A stretch of DNA of 64,000 nt from Bradyrhizobium sp. SSBR45G (GTDB lineage: Bacteria > Pseudomonadota > Alphaproteobacteria > Rhizobiales > Xanthobacteraceae): NCBI RefSeq assembly GCF_030159255.1, contig NZ_BSCT01000009.1:124001-188000 (forward strand). The letters are read 5' to 3'. Shown in pieces: positions 17,694 through 24,513 of the stretch; within the stretch, counting starts at the first letter, position 1, and the number at the start of each line of letters is the position of its first letter. The notes under the pieces were generated by a model that worked only from the letters and a program-made list of their open reading frames with translations, made no database searches and was not told the origin of the DNA. Position numbers and translations under genes: made by a program.

Positions 17694-18845
17694 TTACGCC
17701 GCATCCGGCGCCTTCAGCCGCACCAGCCTTGTCAGCAGCGCATCGAGGCCTGCGCCTTCACCAGCATGCAGGTCGATGCGGCCGACCTTCTCGACCAGGC
17801 GCTCCAGCGACTCCAGCTCCTTGAGCCGCAGCAGCAGCGGGTTGTCCTCCATCAGCCTGGCGGTGTTCAGGAGCGAGCGCGTCGCCGCCGTCTCCTCCTG
17901 CCGGCGGATCAGATTGGCCTTGGCCAGCCGCTCCGCCTCCACCACCTTGTTGACGAGATCGCGGATCTCGCCGGGCAGGATCACGTCCTTCACGCCGAGC
18001 TCCGTCACCTCCACACCCGAGCCGCCCAGCCGCGCGCGCACGTAGTCGCGCAGCGCGGCATCGAGCGAGGCCTTGGCCGCCAGCACCTCGTCGAGTGTGC
18101 GCGACGCGACCGCCTCTCGGATCGCAAACTGCACCAGGCGATACAGCCACGCATCCACGTCCGGTGTGGTCGCCACCGCCGCCTCCGCGTCGACGATGCG
18201 GCGGAACGCCGTCAAGGTCACGCGCAGCGCGATGCGATCCTTGGTCAGCATCTCCTGCGCGGTGATCTCGAGCGCGGTGGGCCTGAGGTCCAGCCGCTTG
18301 ACCTCGATCTTGCGGCCGACCACCCAGAACGCATGCCGGCCCGGCGCGAGCCGCTCCGTCAGCTTGCCGTCGACGTGAAGCAGACCGGCCTCGTGGTTCT
18401 CGACCACGGCCTCGGTCACAACGCTCGGCCGGTTGCGCTCGATCATCGCCAGGTGCCGTGCACTGACGCGCACGTCCGTGGTGATGTCGATACGCTCCAC
18501 CGCGACCGAGGTCGCCACCTTCCAGTAGACTCGGCTCTGCCACGGCGTCAGCAAATGCGTCGGCCGGCCGTCGAGGCTCACGATCGCGATCTCGTTCGCA
18601 CCGGTCTCGACCGCTTCGAACAGCTCGGCGGCGAGATCGGGCCGCGCGGCCTTCAGCACCGCGTAGCGCTCGATCGGATATTCGGCCTTGACCACGTCGA
18701 ACACCTGCACCGTCAGCCGGTGCAACGGATCGAGCAGCGCATGACGGCCGGGACCGAGCACGCGCACCAGCTGGCCATCACGCCAGACCAGCGCCCGCTC
18801 GCCATCCGCCACCGTCTGCGTCTTCATCACGACATGCCAGCTCAT
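17694..18845 (-). CDS. Slipin/SPFH (band 7) family protein
   Basis: 383 residues; start ATG at 18845 with AGGAG upstream. The protein lacks the usual N-terminal membrane hairpin. It begins MSWHVVMKTQTVADGERALV, a band-7 start without an obvious transmembrane segment. The core band-7 features are present: LGPGRHALLDPLHRLTVQVF, TALEITAQEMLTKDRIALRV, DAALRDYVRARLGGSGVEVT and ELGVKDVILPGEIRDLVNKV, then a coiled-coil helix EAERLAKANLIRRQEETAAT. SPFH proteins form large oligomeric scaffolds at membranes. Slipins of this type are, from what I recall of comparative surveys, found near rtcB genes in some bacteria, and two rtcB genes lie on the same strand downstream. A terminator follows, so it is probably a separate transcript. 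Confidence 0.88.
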   Translation of the reverse strand: MSWHVVMKTQTVADGERALVWRDGQLVRVLGPGRHALLDPLHRLTVQVFDVVKAEYPIERYAVLKAARPDLAAELFEAVETGANEIAIVSLDGRPTHLLTPWQSRVYWKVATSVAVERIDITTDVRVSARHLAMIERNRPSVVTEAVVENHEAGLLHVDGKLTERLAPGRHAFWVVGRKIEVKRLDLRPTALEITAQEMLTKDRIALRVTLTAFRRIVDAEAAVATTPDVDAWLYRLVQFAIREAVASRTLDEVLAAKASLDAALRDYVRARLGGSGVEVTELGVKDVILPGEIRDLVNKVVEAERLAKANLIRRQEETAATRSLLNTARLMEDNPLLLRLKELESLERLVEKVGRIDLHAGEGAGLDALLTRLVRLKAPDAA

Positions 18846-19226
18846 GATACTCTCCTGTCACACAAGGTCCGGCCGCGTGCCGGGCCCTGCTCTGTTGGCT
18901 GCCGATCGATCGCCGGCAGCAGTTGGAAATTCAAAGGACGTGAGGACCGGACGGCGCCTCCTGCATGAACCGAGCGGACCGCGGCTTGAGCGTCGCATGC
19001 TGCCGGGCGCAGACGCACCTCACGCCCGCCCAAGCGAACGTGATGATGCGCAAGCCTCCCCGGCCGCACGCGGCACGGTATCCACCGCGGCACAGAGCCG
19101 GCTCTGCAGTGTCTTGATCAGGTCGAGATGCCCTTGAATTATCTCAGGCAAAACGGCCGAACCGCGACTGAAGCGCGCGTCCGGTCCTCGTCAGAAGAGG
19201 CGCCTAGCTTTCAAGCTATTCCGGAG
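18846..19226. other. Intergenic region upstream of the slipin gene
   Basis: 381 bases with no convincing gene. It separates the tandem tRNA-like elements from the slipin start on the same strand, so it is the leader or promoter region of slipin. Short complementary pieces are visible (for example CCGGCAGCAG and CTGCCGG near 18915-19005) but no terminator or clear promoter. Confidence 0.35.
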
Positions 19227-19298
19227 CGCTGGAGCGGGAGTCGAACCCGCGACCCGATGATTGCTGTTCATCTGCTCTACCTACTGAGCTATCCTTGT
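19227..19298 (-). tRNA. tRNA-like element 1 (arms intact, acceptor stem broken)
   Basis: On the minus strand the order and lengths of a 72-base cloverleaf are kept: D arm GCTC-AGTAGGTA-GAGC, anticodon arm GATGA-ACAGCAA-TCATC, variable GGGTC, and T arm GCGGG-TTCGACT-CCCGC, all with perfect stems. The acceptor halves ACAAGGA and TCCAGCG pair at only three positions, and no CCA is encoded. The anticodon loop has C at position 33 and would read AGC. It is therefore a tRNA relic or a tRNA-like RNA, not a normal tRNA. Confidence 0.6.
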
Positions 19299-19299
19299 G

Positions 19300-19366
19300 T
19301 GTGTCGATCGGATTCGAACCGATGCCCTCGGGCCCTCACCCGATGCTCACCATGAGCTTCGACGCG
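19300..19366 (-). tRNA. tRNA-like element 2 (tandem, imperfect)
   Basis: On the minus strand, directly before element 1: acceptor CGCGTCG with CGACACA (5 of 7 pairs), D arm GCTC-ATGGT-GAGC (short loop), anticodon arm TCGGG-TGAGGG-CCCGA (six-base loop, GAG in place of an anticodon), variable GGGC, and T arm ATCGG-TTCGAAT-CCGAT. The T arm is perfect. The short D and anticodon loops argue against a working tRNA. Confidence 0.55.
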
Positions 19367-19549
19367 CATCTTCGCTTCAGCGGAATACGCCACCGGAAAC
19401 CGGCGCGCACCAGTCGGGATCTCAGCGAGCCCGAACCCATGTCCGAGGCGAAGGACGCTGCAGATAGAGCAGTTGGCAGAGCCATGCAAGTGTTAGTTCG
19501 CTACTAACTAATTAATTTGTGTTTTCACCAGGCAACGCCATATCCTCAT

Positions 19550-19696
19550 CGTCATTCCGGGGCGCGCGTAGCGCGAGCCCAGAATCCATAGCCACGACTG
19601 GTCATGTGGCGAGAGACGCCAGTGGCGATTGTCTTCGACAAACTCCCGCTTGTGGTTATGGATTCCGGGCTCGCGCTGCGCGCGCCCCGGAATGAC
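19550..19696. repeat. Composite palindromic repeat, copy 5 (family A)
   Basis: CGTCATTCCGGGGCGCGCG to GCGAGCCCAGAATCCATAG, about 60 bases, then GGTTATGGATTCCGGGCTC to GCGCCCCGGAATGACGG. It lies between the tandem tRNA-like elements and the HNH nuclease gene. Confidence 0.92.
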
Positions 19697-19756
19697 GGAG
19701 AGATTGGTACAATTCGGCATGATGAGTTCGTGTCTCATCTATCAGCCTCCCGCATT

Positions 19757-19788
19757 GCGAACCGGCGTCGATGCCGACGCCGGTTCGC
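19757..19788 (-). terminator. Strong stem-loop after the HNH nuclease gene
   Basis: Perfect 14-bp stem GCGAACCGGCGTCG / CGACGCCGGTTCGC with a four-base loop, seven bases beyond the HNH stop. There is no T-run on either side, so it is a processing or Rho-assisted end rather than a classic terminator. Confidence 0.55.
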
Positions 19789-19794
19789 GTGTTG

Positions 19795-20331
19795 TCACCG
19801 CTCCAGCTCCACGTCCCAGTACAGATAATCCTGCCACGTCTCATGCAGGAATCGCGGCGGAAACAGGCGCTGGGCGGCCATCAGCTCGTGCCGCGTCGGC
19901 TCGAACGGCGGCCGCCGCGGCTTGAGGTAGCGCCGGTCCTTGCGCGCGTTGCAGGGACTGCAGGCGGCGACGATGTTGGTCCACGACGTCTCGCCGCCGT
20001 CCGCACGCGGAACGACGTGATCGAAGGTCAGTTCGCCGTGGAGATGGCGGCCACCGCAATACTGGCATTCGAAGCGATCGCGCAGGAAGACGTTGAAGCG
20101 CGTGAACGGCACGCGCATCGCCGGCCTGACATAGTCGCGCAGCGCGATCACCGAGGGCAGCCGCATCGTCACGCTCGGGCTGCGCACGACGCGGTCGTAT
20201 TCAGCGACCACGACGTGAGACTCGCTGACGACAGCCCTGATCGCATCCTCCCAGCTGACCACCGACAGCGGGAAATAGCTCAGCGGCTGGAAGTCGGCGT
20301 TGAGAACGAGCGCCGGATATGTTGCTGACAT
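19795..20331 (-). CDS. HNH endonuclease
   Basis: 178 residues from the ATG at 20331, which has GGGAGG upstream; the open frame continues beyond but has no family similarity. The C-terminal half carries the HNH fold with zinc knuckles: RFECQYCGGRHLHGELTFDH, then HVVPRADGGETSWTNIVAAC and CSPCNARKDRR. The first catalytic His is in TFDHVVPR and the Asn in WTNIVAAC. This type is widespread in alphaproteobacteria as a stand-alone gene, with function unknown. Here it lies 43 bases downstream of a tRNA-Asp-like cloverleaf on the same strand, and a strong stem-loop ends the gene. Its substrate may be DNA or RNA; the sequence does not decide. Confidence 0.88.
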   Translation of the reverse strand: MSATYPALVLNADFQPLSYFPLSVVSWEDAIRAVVSESHVVVAEYDRVVRSPSVTMRLPSVIALRDYVRPAMRVPFTRFNVFLRDRFECQYCGGRHLHGELTFDHVVPRADGGETSWTNIVAACSPCNARKDRRYLKPRRPPFEPTRHELMAAQRLFPPRFLHETWQDYLYWDVELER

Positions 20332-20374
20332 CGTCGACCTCCCTTCTCCGAGGCAATGATCCACCCGGTCGTGT

Positions 20375-20449
20375 TGGCGCCCATGACGAGAATCGAACTC
20401 GCCTTCACGGATCGACAATCCGCTCCCTTCACCAGATGGGGACATGGGC
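20375..20449 (-). tRNA. tRNA-Asp(GUC)-like cloverleaf with encoded CCA
   Basis: 75 bases on the minus strand. Acceptor GCCCATG / CATGGGC pairs at all seven positions, with discriminator G and encoded CCA. The D arm is short (CCC-ATCTGGTGAA-GGG), the anticodon arm GCGGA-TTGTCGA-TCCGT puts U33 and anticodon GUC in place, the variable loop is GAAG, and the T arm is GCGAG-TTCGATT-CTCGT. It does not resemble the usual alphaproteobacterial tRNA-Asp, which begins GGAGCGG. It may be a tRNA paralogue or a tRNA mimic in the leader of the HNH gene. Confidence 0.65.
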
Positions 20450-20486
20450 CGTTTATGCACGCCTCGCACAGGAGGCATCATCGTCG

Positions 20487-20675
20487 TCAGTCGATCGAGC
20501 CCGGCCGGAGATCCGGCTGAACGCGATCGATGTAGTCGAGATAGATCTGGCGGGCCCTGGCCTCGCTCACGCCGCGGCAAGCCATGACAATGCGCACGAA
20601 GGCAAGCGCCACCGGCGAGCAGAGTACTCGCGCGTGTTCACATGTCTCGAGATCTGGAATCTTGGTGCGGGTCAT
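20487..20675 (-). CDS. Small hypothetical protein
   Basis: 62 residues with a good ribosome-binding site (CGGAGGG six bases before the ATG at 20675). Sequence pieces: TRTKIPDLETCEHARVLCSP, VALAFVRIVMACRGVSEARA and RQIYLDYIDRVQPDLRPGS. It has two Cys and looks like a compact helical protein. I do not recognise a family. Codon usage and the ribosome-binding site make it more credible than the other short frames here. It precedes the tRNA-Asp-like element and the HNH gene on the same strand, so it may share their transcript. Confidence 0.5.
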   Translation of the reverse strand: MTRTKIPDLETCEHARVLCSPVALAFVRIVMACRGVSEARARQIYLDYIDRVQPDLRPGSID

Positions 20676-21350
20676 CAGGCCCTCCGCTCTGTGTGCGGAG
20701 GGTAAGATCCCGCCGCCGGCTACGCTCTTGCTCGAATTTGGCGTCCCGAGTTCGTTGGGGACTGCGCGAGATACTTCGGACCCTGACAGGCGGCGCCCAT
20801 GCCGAACCCATCGCGCGACCAGCTAAACGGTCGGTCGTTGGCGGGGGCATTCGCAAGATGTGAGCGTAGGCTCAACACGGTCGTGGTCCTCAAGAGAGCG
20901 CCTGACATCGGCGGTCAATTTCGATGGGGCAGAGCTATGCGCAGAATTTTCCGAAGCCGTCAAGGCCACAGCGCGAAGCGATGACGTCACAGCCCCGTGC
21001 AACGCGACAGATTTGCAACAACCGGACTGGTCGTCGGGCAAATCAGTTGCGCGCTTCTGACAGCTCCAGCGCCGGCAGCGGCCTCTATCGAGACCCAAAG
21101 CGCGTGTGCGAAATGACTTATTTTGTCGTGCCCGGTCAATGAGATCGCTGCGCCCGCCTCCAAGACAGCAAAGTTTTCTGTTTCCAAAAATCAGAAATCG
21201 TGCATTCTATGCCAGTCCTGCTCTCATGAGAGGGGCGCTTCGCGATCGTCACGAACGTGGAGGGCGGGATGCGGTGGGCGTGTCGTTTGCAGCGTGGCCT
21301 TGGGCCATGCCGACGAACCAGACGATGCGCACGGCGAAGTCGTGATGTCC
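20676..21350. other. Non-coding stretch with lower GC
   Basis: About 675 bases in which I find no convincing gene. Short frames such as one from 21098 to 20823 on the minus strand lack a ribosome-binding site and any family look. GC content is visibly lower than in the flanks, so this may be a remnant of inserted DNA. Confidence 0.35.
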
Positions 21351-21372
21351 TGACACCCCGAAGCTGGTGTCA
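21351..21372. repeat. Short stem-loop
   Basis: TGACACC-CCGAAGCT-GGTGTCA, a 7-bp perfect hairpin at the start of the structured segment below. It may be part of the same element. Confidence 0.4.
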
Positions 21373-21455
21373 AGGTCAGGGGCCCGACGTGCTCCGACCG
21401 ATGGTGGCCAGACAGCCGGCGCACCAGGGAGACCACGTATAAGCCGTCAAACATC

Positions 21456-21560
21456 GCGCGGGGAATGCCGGATGATGCGGCTGAACCTGTGGTGACTGCC
21501 GCCTGCTTTCTTGTTTGCAGGCGGGCCATGGGTGAGGTCGTCACCCGGCATTCCCCGCGC
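21456..21560. ncRNA. Large inverted-repeat element, candidate structured RNA
   Basis: Perfect 16-bp arms GCGCGGGGAATGCCGG (21456-21471) and CCGGCATTCCCCGCGC (21545-21560) enclose 73 bases that hold a second stem CCGCCTGC / GCAGGCGG. This makes a branched structure. I recall similar sequence recurring in Bradyrhizobium intergenic regions, but know no assigned function. Orientation is not decided. Confidence 0.5.
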
Positions 21561-21651
21561 CCTCTTCTGATTTTCGAGGGCGATGTCGTCAGCAAGACCC
21601 GGGCGTCATCCGCCGCGGGACTGCGATGTCGCGTCTGCAGGGTACAAGACT

Positions 21652-21791
21652 CGTAGGATGGGCAAAGCGACCGCCGAAGGCGGCAGCGTGCCCACCGTCA
21701 AGCAGCAAGCTCGATCGAAAGATGGTGGGCACGGCGTCAACGAAGAGTGGTCGTGAGGCGCGAGCTGTGCCGCGCCTTTGCCCACCCTGCG
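21652..21791. repeat. Family C repeat
   Basis: CGTAGGATGGGCAAAGCG ... GCGTGCCCACCGTC, then GATGGTGGGCACGGCG ... CGCCTTTGCCCACCCTGCGG. The outer arms TGGGCAAAG and CTTTGCCCA and the inner arms GTGCCCACC and GGTGGGCAC make a nested palindrome. It ends about 30 bases before the DUF2778 gene stop. Confidence 0.75.
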
Positions 21792-21823
21792 GCACCTCAG
21801 CGAGAACGTGCCCCCTGCCCGCA

Positions 21824-22996
21824 TCAGTCGATGCGGGCGAGCACGGCGAGCTTGCGGATGCCCTTGTTCTTGTAGGCATCGAGGAAGGCGGAGTAGTCGC
21901 GGAACGAGACGCAGCCGTTGGAGTCGCCGTTCGGCCCGAGCATGAAGGTATGCGCCAGCAGGCCGTTGCGGCCATGGATGGCATCCTCGCCGCCGATCGG
22001 ATTGAGCCGCAGCGCCGGCACGCCGTGGAACAGCGCCTCGCGCGGCTTGAGCTCGTAGATGTGCGGCGGGGTGACGCCACGCATCTTGACCTTCTCCGAG
22101 CGCGGATCGTCGAGATTGTCGCCGAGACCGGAATGCGCCTCGAGCTTGGTGCCGTCAGGCAGGTACACGGCCTTGGCCGAGATGTCGTAGACGGCGGTGC
22201 TCAGGTCGTAAGGCGGCCGGCCGCCGCGGGTCGGATCCTTGGTGATGCTGGCGGTGATGTTGGCGTCAGCCGAGGCGTAGGCGAGCAGCCCGCCATCCTG
22301 GTTCTCCGGCTTGCCCCACAGCTTCTCCTGGATCGAATGCCGCTCGCCGGACAGCGAGAGCACTGCGGCCTTGGCGCGCTCGGTCATCGCGCGCAGCGAG
22401 AAGCCGTTCTTCGGCGCGTTGGCCTCGGCGGCCTGGGCCGGTGTCGCGGGCGGCGGCGCCTGCTTGGGGCTGGTGTTGGCCAGCGCCAGCTGCATCGGCG
22501 GCCGGGCGTCCTTCTTGGGCATTTCCTTAAGCGCTTCCCTGGGCGCTTCGGCGACCTTCGCGGGCTCAGCCGGCTTGGCCTCGATCTGGCGTGGCGCAGC
22601 TTCGGCGAACCTGGGCAGCGGCGGCGCACCGGCCGCAGCGTTGGAGGTGACGCCCTGCGGGACAGCGGCGCCGAAGCGATCGTTGAACATCTGCGGGGTG
22701 ATGGCGGCGACCGTGGTGGCCGGCGCCGACTCCGGAAACGCGGAGAAGGCATCACCGACCGCATCCGCGGCGCTGCGCGAGGCCATCCGCGGCGCCGGGC
22801 GCACGACGGGCTCGTCCTGCTCGATGCTGCCCAGGGTCGGATAGGCGTCGGCCGCGATGATCTTGGTATAGACCATCACGCCACAGCCGCCGATCAGGCA
22901 TGCCAGCGCGGCGCCACCGATCAATTTGTGAGAGAGCGCGATCAGGGAAGACTTCCTGCGGTTTCGTGCAGCCAACGCAGTTCGACTTTTACTCAT
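21824..22996 (-). CDS. DUF2778 protein, L,D-transpeptidase-like, membrane-anchored
   Basis: 390 residues. One N-terminal membrane segment (about 22-46, LSHKLIGGAALACLIGGCGV) is followed by a long Pro/Ala-rich linker (to about residue 240) and a C-terminal DUF2778 domain. That domain has the His/Cys pair of L,D-transpeptidase-like enzymes: IHGRNGLLAHTFMLGPNG then DSNGCVSFRDYSAFLDAY, with Cys as presumed nucleophile. DUF2778 includes Tlde1, a Salmonella type VI effector acting on peptidoglycan tetrapeptides. Here the anchor and linker suggest a resident periplasmic wall enzyme instead. No immunity gene or type VI gene is nearby. Strong Ala/Pro bias in the linker is typical. Confidence 0.85.
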   Translation of the reverse strand: MSKSRTALAARNRRKSSLIALSHKLIGGAALACLIGGCGVMVYTKIIAADAYPTLGSIEQDEPVVRPAPRMASRSAADAVGDAFSAFPESAPATTVAAITPQMFNDRFGAAVPQGVTSNAAAGAPPLPRFAEAAPRQIEAKPAEPAKVAEAPREALKEMPKKDARPPMQLALANTSPKQAPPPATPAQAAEANAPKNGFSLRAMTERAKAAVLSLSGERHSIQEKLWGKPENQDGGLLAYASADANITASITKDPTRGGRPPYDLSTAVYDISAKAVYLPDGTKLEAHSGLGDNLDDPRSEKVKMRGVTPPHIYELKPREALFHGVPALRLNPIGGEDAIHGRNGLLAHTFMLGPNGDSNGCVSFRDYSAFLDAYKNKGIRKLAVLARID

Positions 22997-23277
22997 TCAC
23001 TCACGCCCGAACGAATACTCGAAAACTCTCGCGCCATGCGCCACGGACACCCGTTTTGCATCTCGCAGAACCACCAAGCTTCATTAAGGCGACTTTTAGT
23101 TAAATGCTGATTAAGTTTTGGCAGATTAAGGGCGGATTAACCATGGAGGTCTGTTTTGCCGGCAAAGAGGGCGGAAACAGGGCAAAATTGGTTCCCCGGC
23201 CAATAAAGCCGCCCCGGACATTTCCGGTGACTCAGCATCGGACAGCAGCGCCAATCCGTAAAACATCGCAGTCCGCG

Positions 23278-23457
23278 TTAACGATTGAGCTGCGGCAGCT
23301 GGGCGCGATCGATGAACTGACGTTTCGCTACACTGACGATGTAAAGCGCCCAGTTTTCGATGGTCAAAGACCCCTGCTCTTCCGCGGCTGCACCGATGTT
23401 CTCGACGCCGGTAAAAGTATTGGTCACGTACAACCGCATGCCGCTCGACTGCACGGC
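23278..23457 (-). pseudogene. Decayed C-terminus of an ArnT-like glycosyltransferase
   Basis: About 59 codons on the minus strand, ending with TAA at 23278, read RLYVTNTFTGVENIG, SLTIENWALYIVSVAKRQFI and DRAQLPQLNR. This aligns with the C-terminus of the ArnT-like gene at 24514 (RFYVTSTFGRVEKVG, PLTIETYAFYAVSEPKREVL, DRTPPPELQR). A TGA closes the frame just upstream and nothing further upstream resembles the enzyme, so only the tail survives. It sits in a 708-base gap (22997-23704) with no other gene. It is likely a relic of a tandem duplicate, and the FkbM gene now lies between the relic and the intact copy. Confidence 0.7.
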
Positions 23458-23704
23458 TCACGGATGGACCGGGCCGGACCCGGACTTGGCGCGAGCCGGG
23501 CTTGCCGTCGCCCGCGCGCCGCGCGGAATCGCGGCCGTGGCTGGCACCAGAACGGCGACGGCCGCCGGCGGGCTGCATCCGTAGCGAACCGGATTTGGCG
23601 GCACTGCGCCGCGGGCGGCAGTATGGTAGGGACCGATTCTTCGCAGCACCCTGCCGGCACATCGTCCCGCGTTTTCACTGCCGCGACGACACGAGAGAAC
23701 TCAG

Positions 23705-24505
23705 ATGCAGATTCCCGACCGGAAGCTTGCCTTCGTGCTGGCCTCGACCAATCACGGCACGATGATCGTCAACCGGCTCGACTATCGCATGGTCGACGCC
23801 AGCCGCGGCTATGGTGTCGGCTACCAGATCCTCCAAACCGGCGCGTTCGATCCGAGCGAGGTGCAGCTCGCCGTTCGCCTGCTCGGCATGCGCCGGAAGC
23901 ATCATGGCGACGGCGCCGTCGCGATCGATTGCGGCGCCAATATCGGCGTCCATACGATCGAATGGGCCAAGGCGATGACCGGCTGGGGATCGGTGCTCTC
24001 GATCGAGGCGCAGGAGCGGATCTATTACGCACTCGCCGGCAACATCGCGATCAACAACTGCTTCAATGCGATTGCCATCCATGCCGCGGTATCGTCAGAG
24101 CGCGGCGTGCTCAACATTCCGAGCCCGGACTACCTGACCCCGTCGAGCTTCGGCAGCCTCGAGCTGCGCCAGCGTCCGAACACCGAGTTCATTGGCCAGG
24201 CCATCGACTATGCGGACAACACCGTCGAGGTGCGCAAGCTGCCGCTGGACGATTTCAACCTGCCGCGCTGCGACCTGATCAAGCTCGACGTCGAGGGCAT
24301 GGAGATCGAGGCGCTCGAAGGCGCTGCGGCGACGATCGAGCGCTGTACGCCGATCATGCTGATCGAGAAGATCAAGACCGACGCGGACCAGCTGCGGCAA
24401 TGGCTCGAGCGCCGCGGCTACAAGACCATCGACGCCGGCATCAACATGGTCGCGATCCACGGGCGGGACAAGGCGCTGGCGGACATCATCCCGCAGCAGG
24501 CCTGA
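23705..24505 (+). CDS. FkbM-family methyltransferase
   Basis: 266-residue SAM-dependent O-methyltransferase. It has the FkbM core: AVAIDCGANIGVHTIEWAKA (SAM-binding glycine loop), SVLSIEAQERIYYALAGNIA, and CDLIKLDVEGMEIEALEGA, the family's most conserved stretch, followed by PIMLIEKIKT. No signal peptide. Acceptor is usually a sugar or glycan hydroxyl. It is convergent with the ArnT-like gene (8-base gap) and next to a GT2-GtrA gene, so methylation of a surface glycan or lipid-linked sugar is a reasonable guess. It is the only plus-strand gene between minus-strand neighbours and may have inserted between an ArnT-like pair. Confidence 0.9.
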   Translation: MQIPDRKLAFVLASTNHGTMIVNRLDYRMVDASRGYGVGYQILQTGAFDPSEVQLAVRLLGMRRKHHGDGAVAIDCGANIGVHTIEWAKAMTGWGSVLSIEAQERIYYALAGNIAINNCFNAIAIHAAVSSERGVLNIPSPDYLTPSSFGSLELRQRPNTEFIGQAIDYADNTVEVRKLPLDDFNLPRCDLIKLDVEGMEIEALEGAAATIERCTPIMLIEKIKTDADQLRQWLERRGYKTIDAGINMVAIHGRDKALADIIPQQA

Positions 24506-24513
24506 GGCTCGGA

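Noticed and set aside
19465..19508. A fourth tRNA gene on the plus strand
   Set aside because: Only a D-arm-like and a T-arm-like piece can be seen; the D stem does not pair and there is no acceptor or anticodon arm.
12834..20675. A sigma54 (RtcR-type) promoter
   Set aside because: I scanned by eye the leaders of slipin and both rtcB genes and found no TGGCAC-N5-TTGC match. No RtcR gene is in the window.
20823..21098. 91-codon minus-strand frame
   Set aside because: It has no ribosome-binding site and unusual composition, and sits in a non-coding, lower-GC stretch.
23126..23662. 178-codon minus-strand frame
   Set aside because: It covers the decayed ArnT-like region in another frame. It contains only pieces read out of frame.
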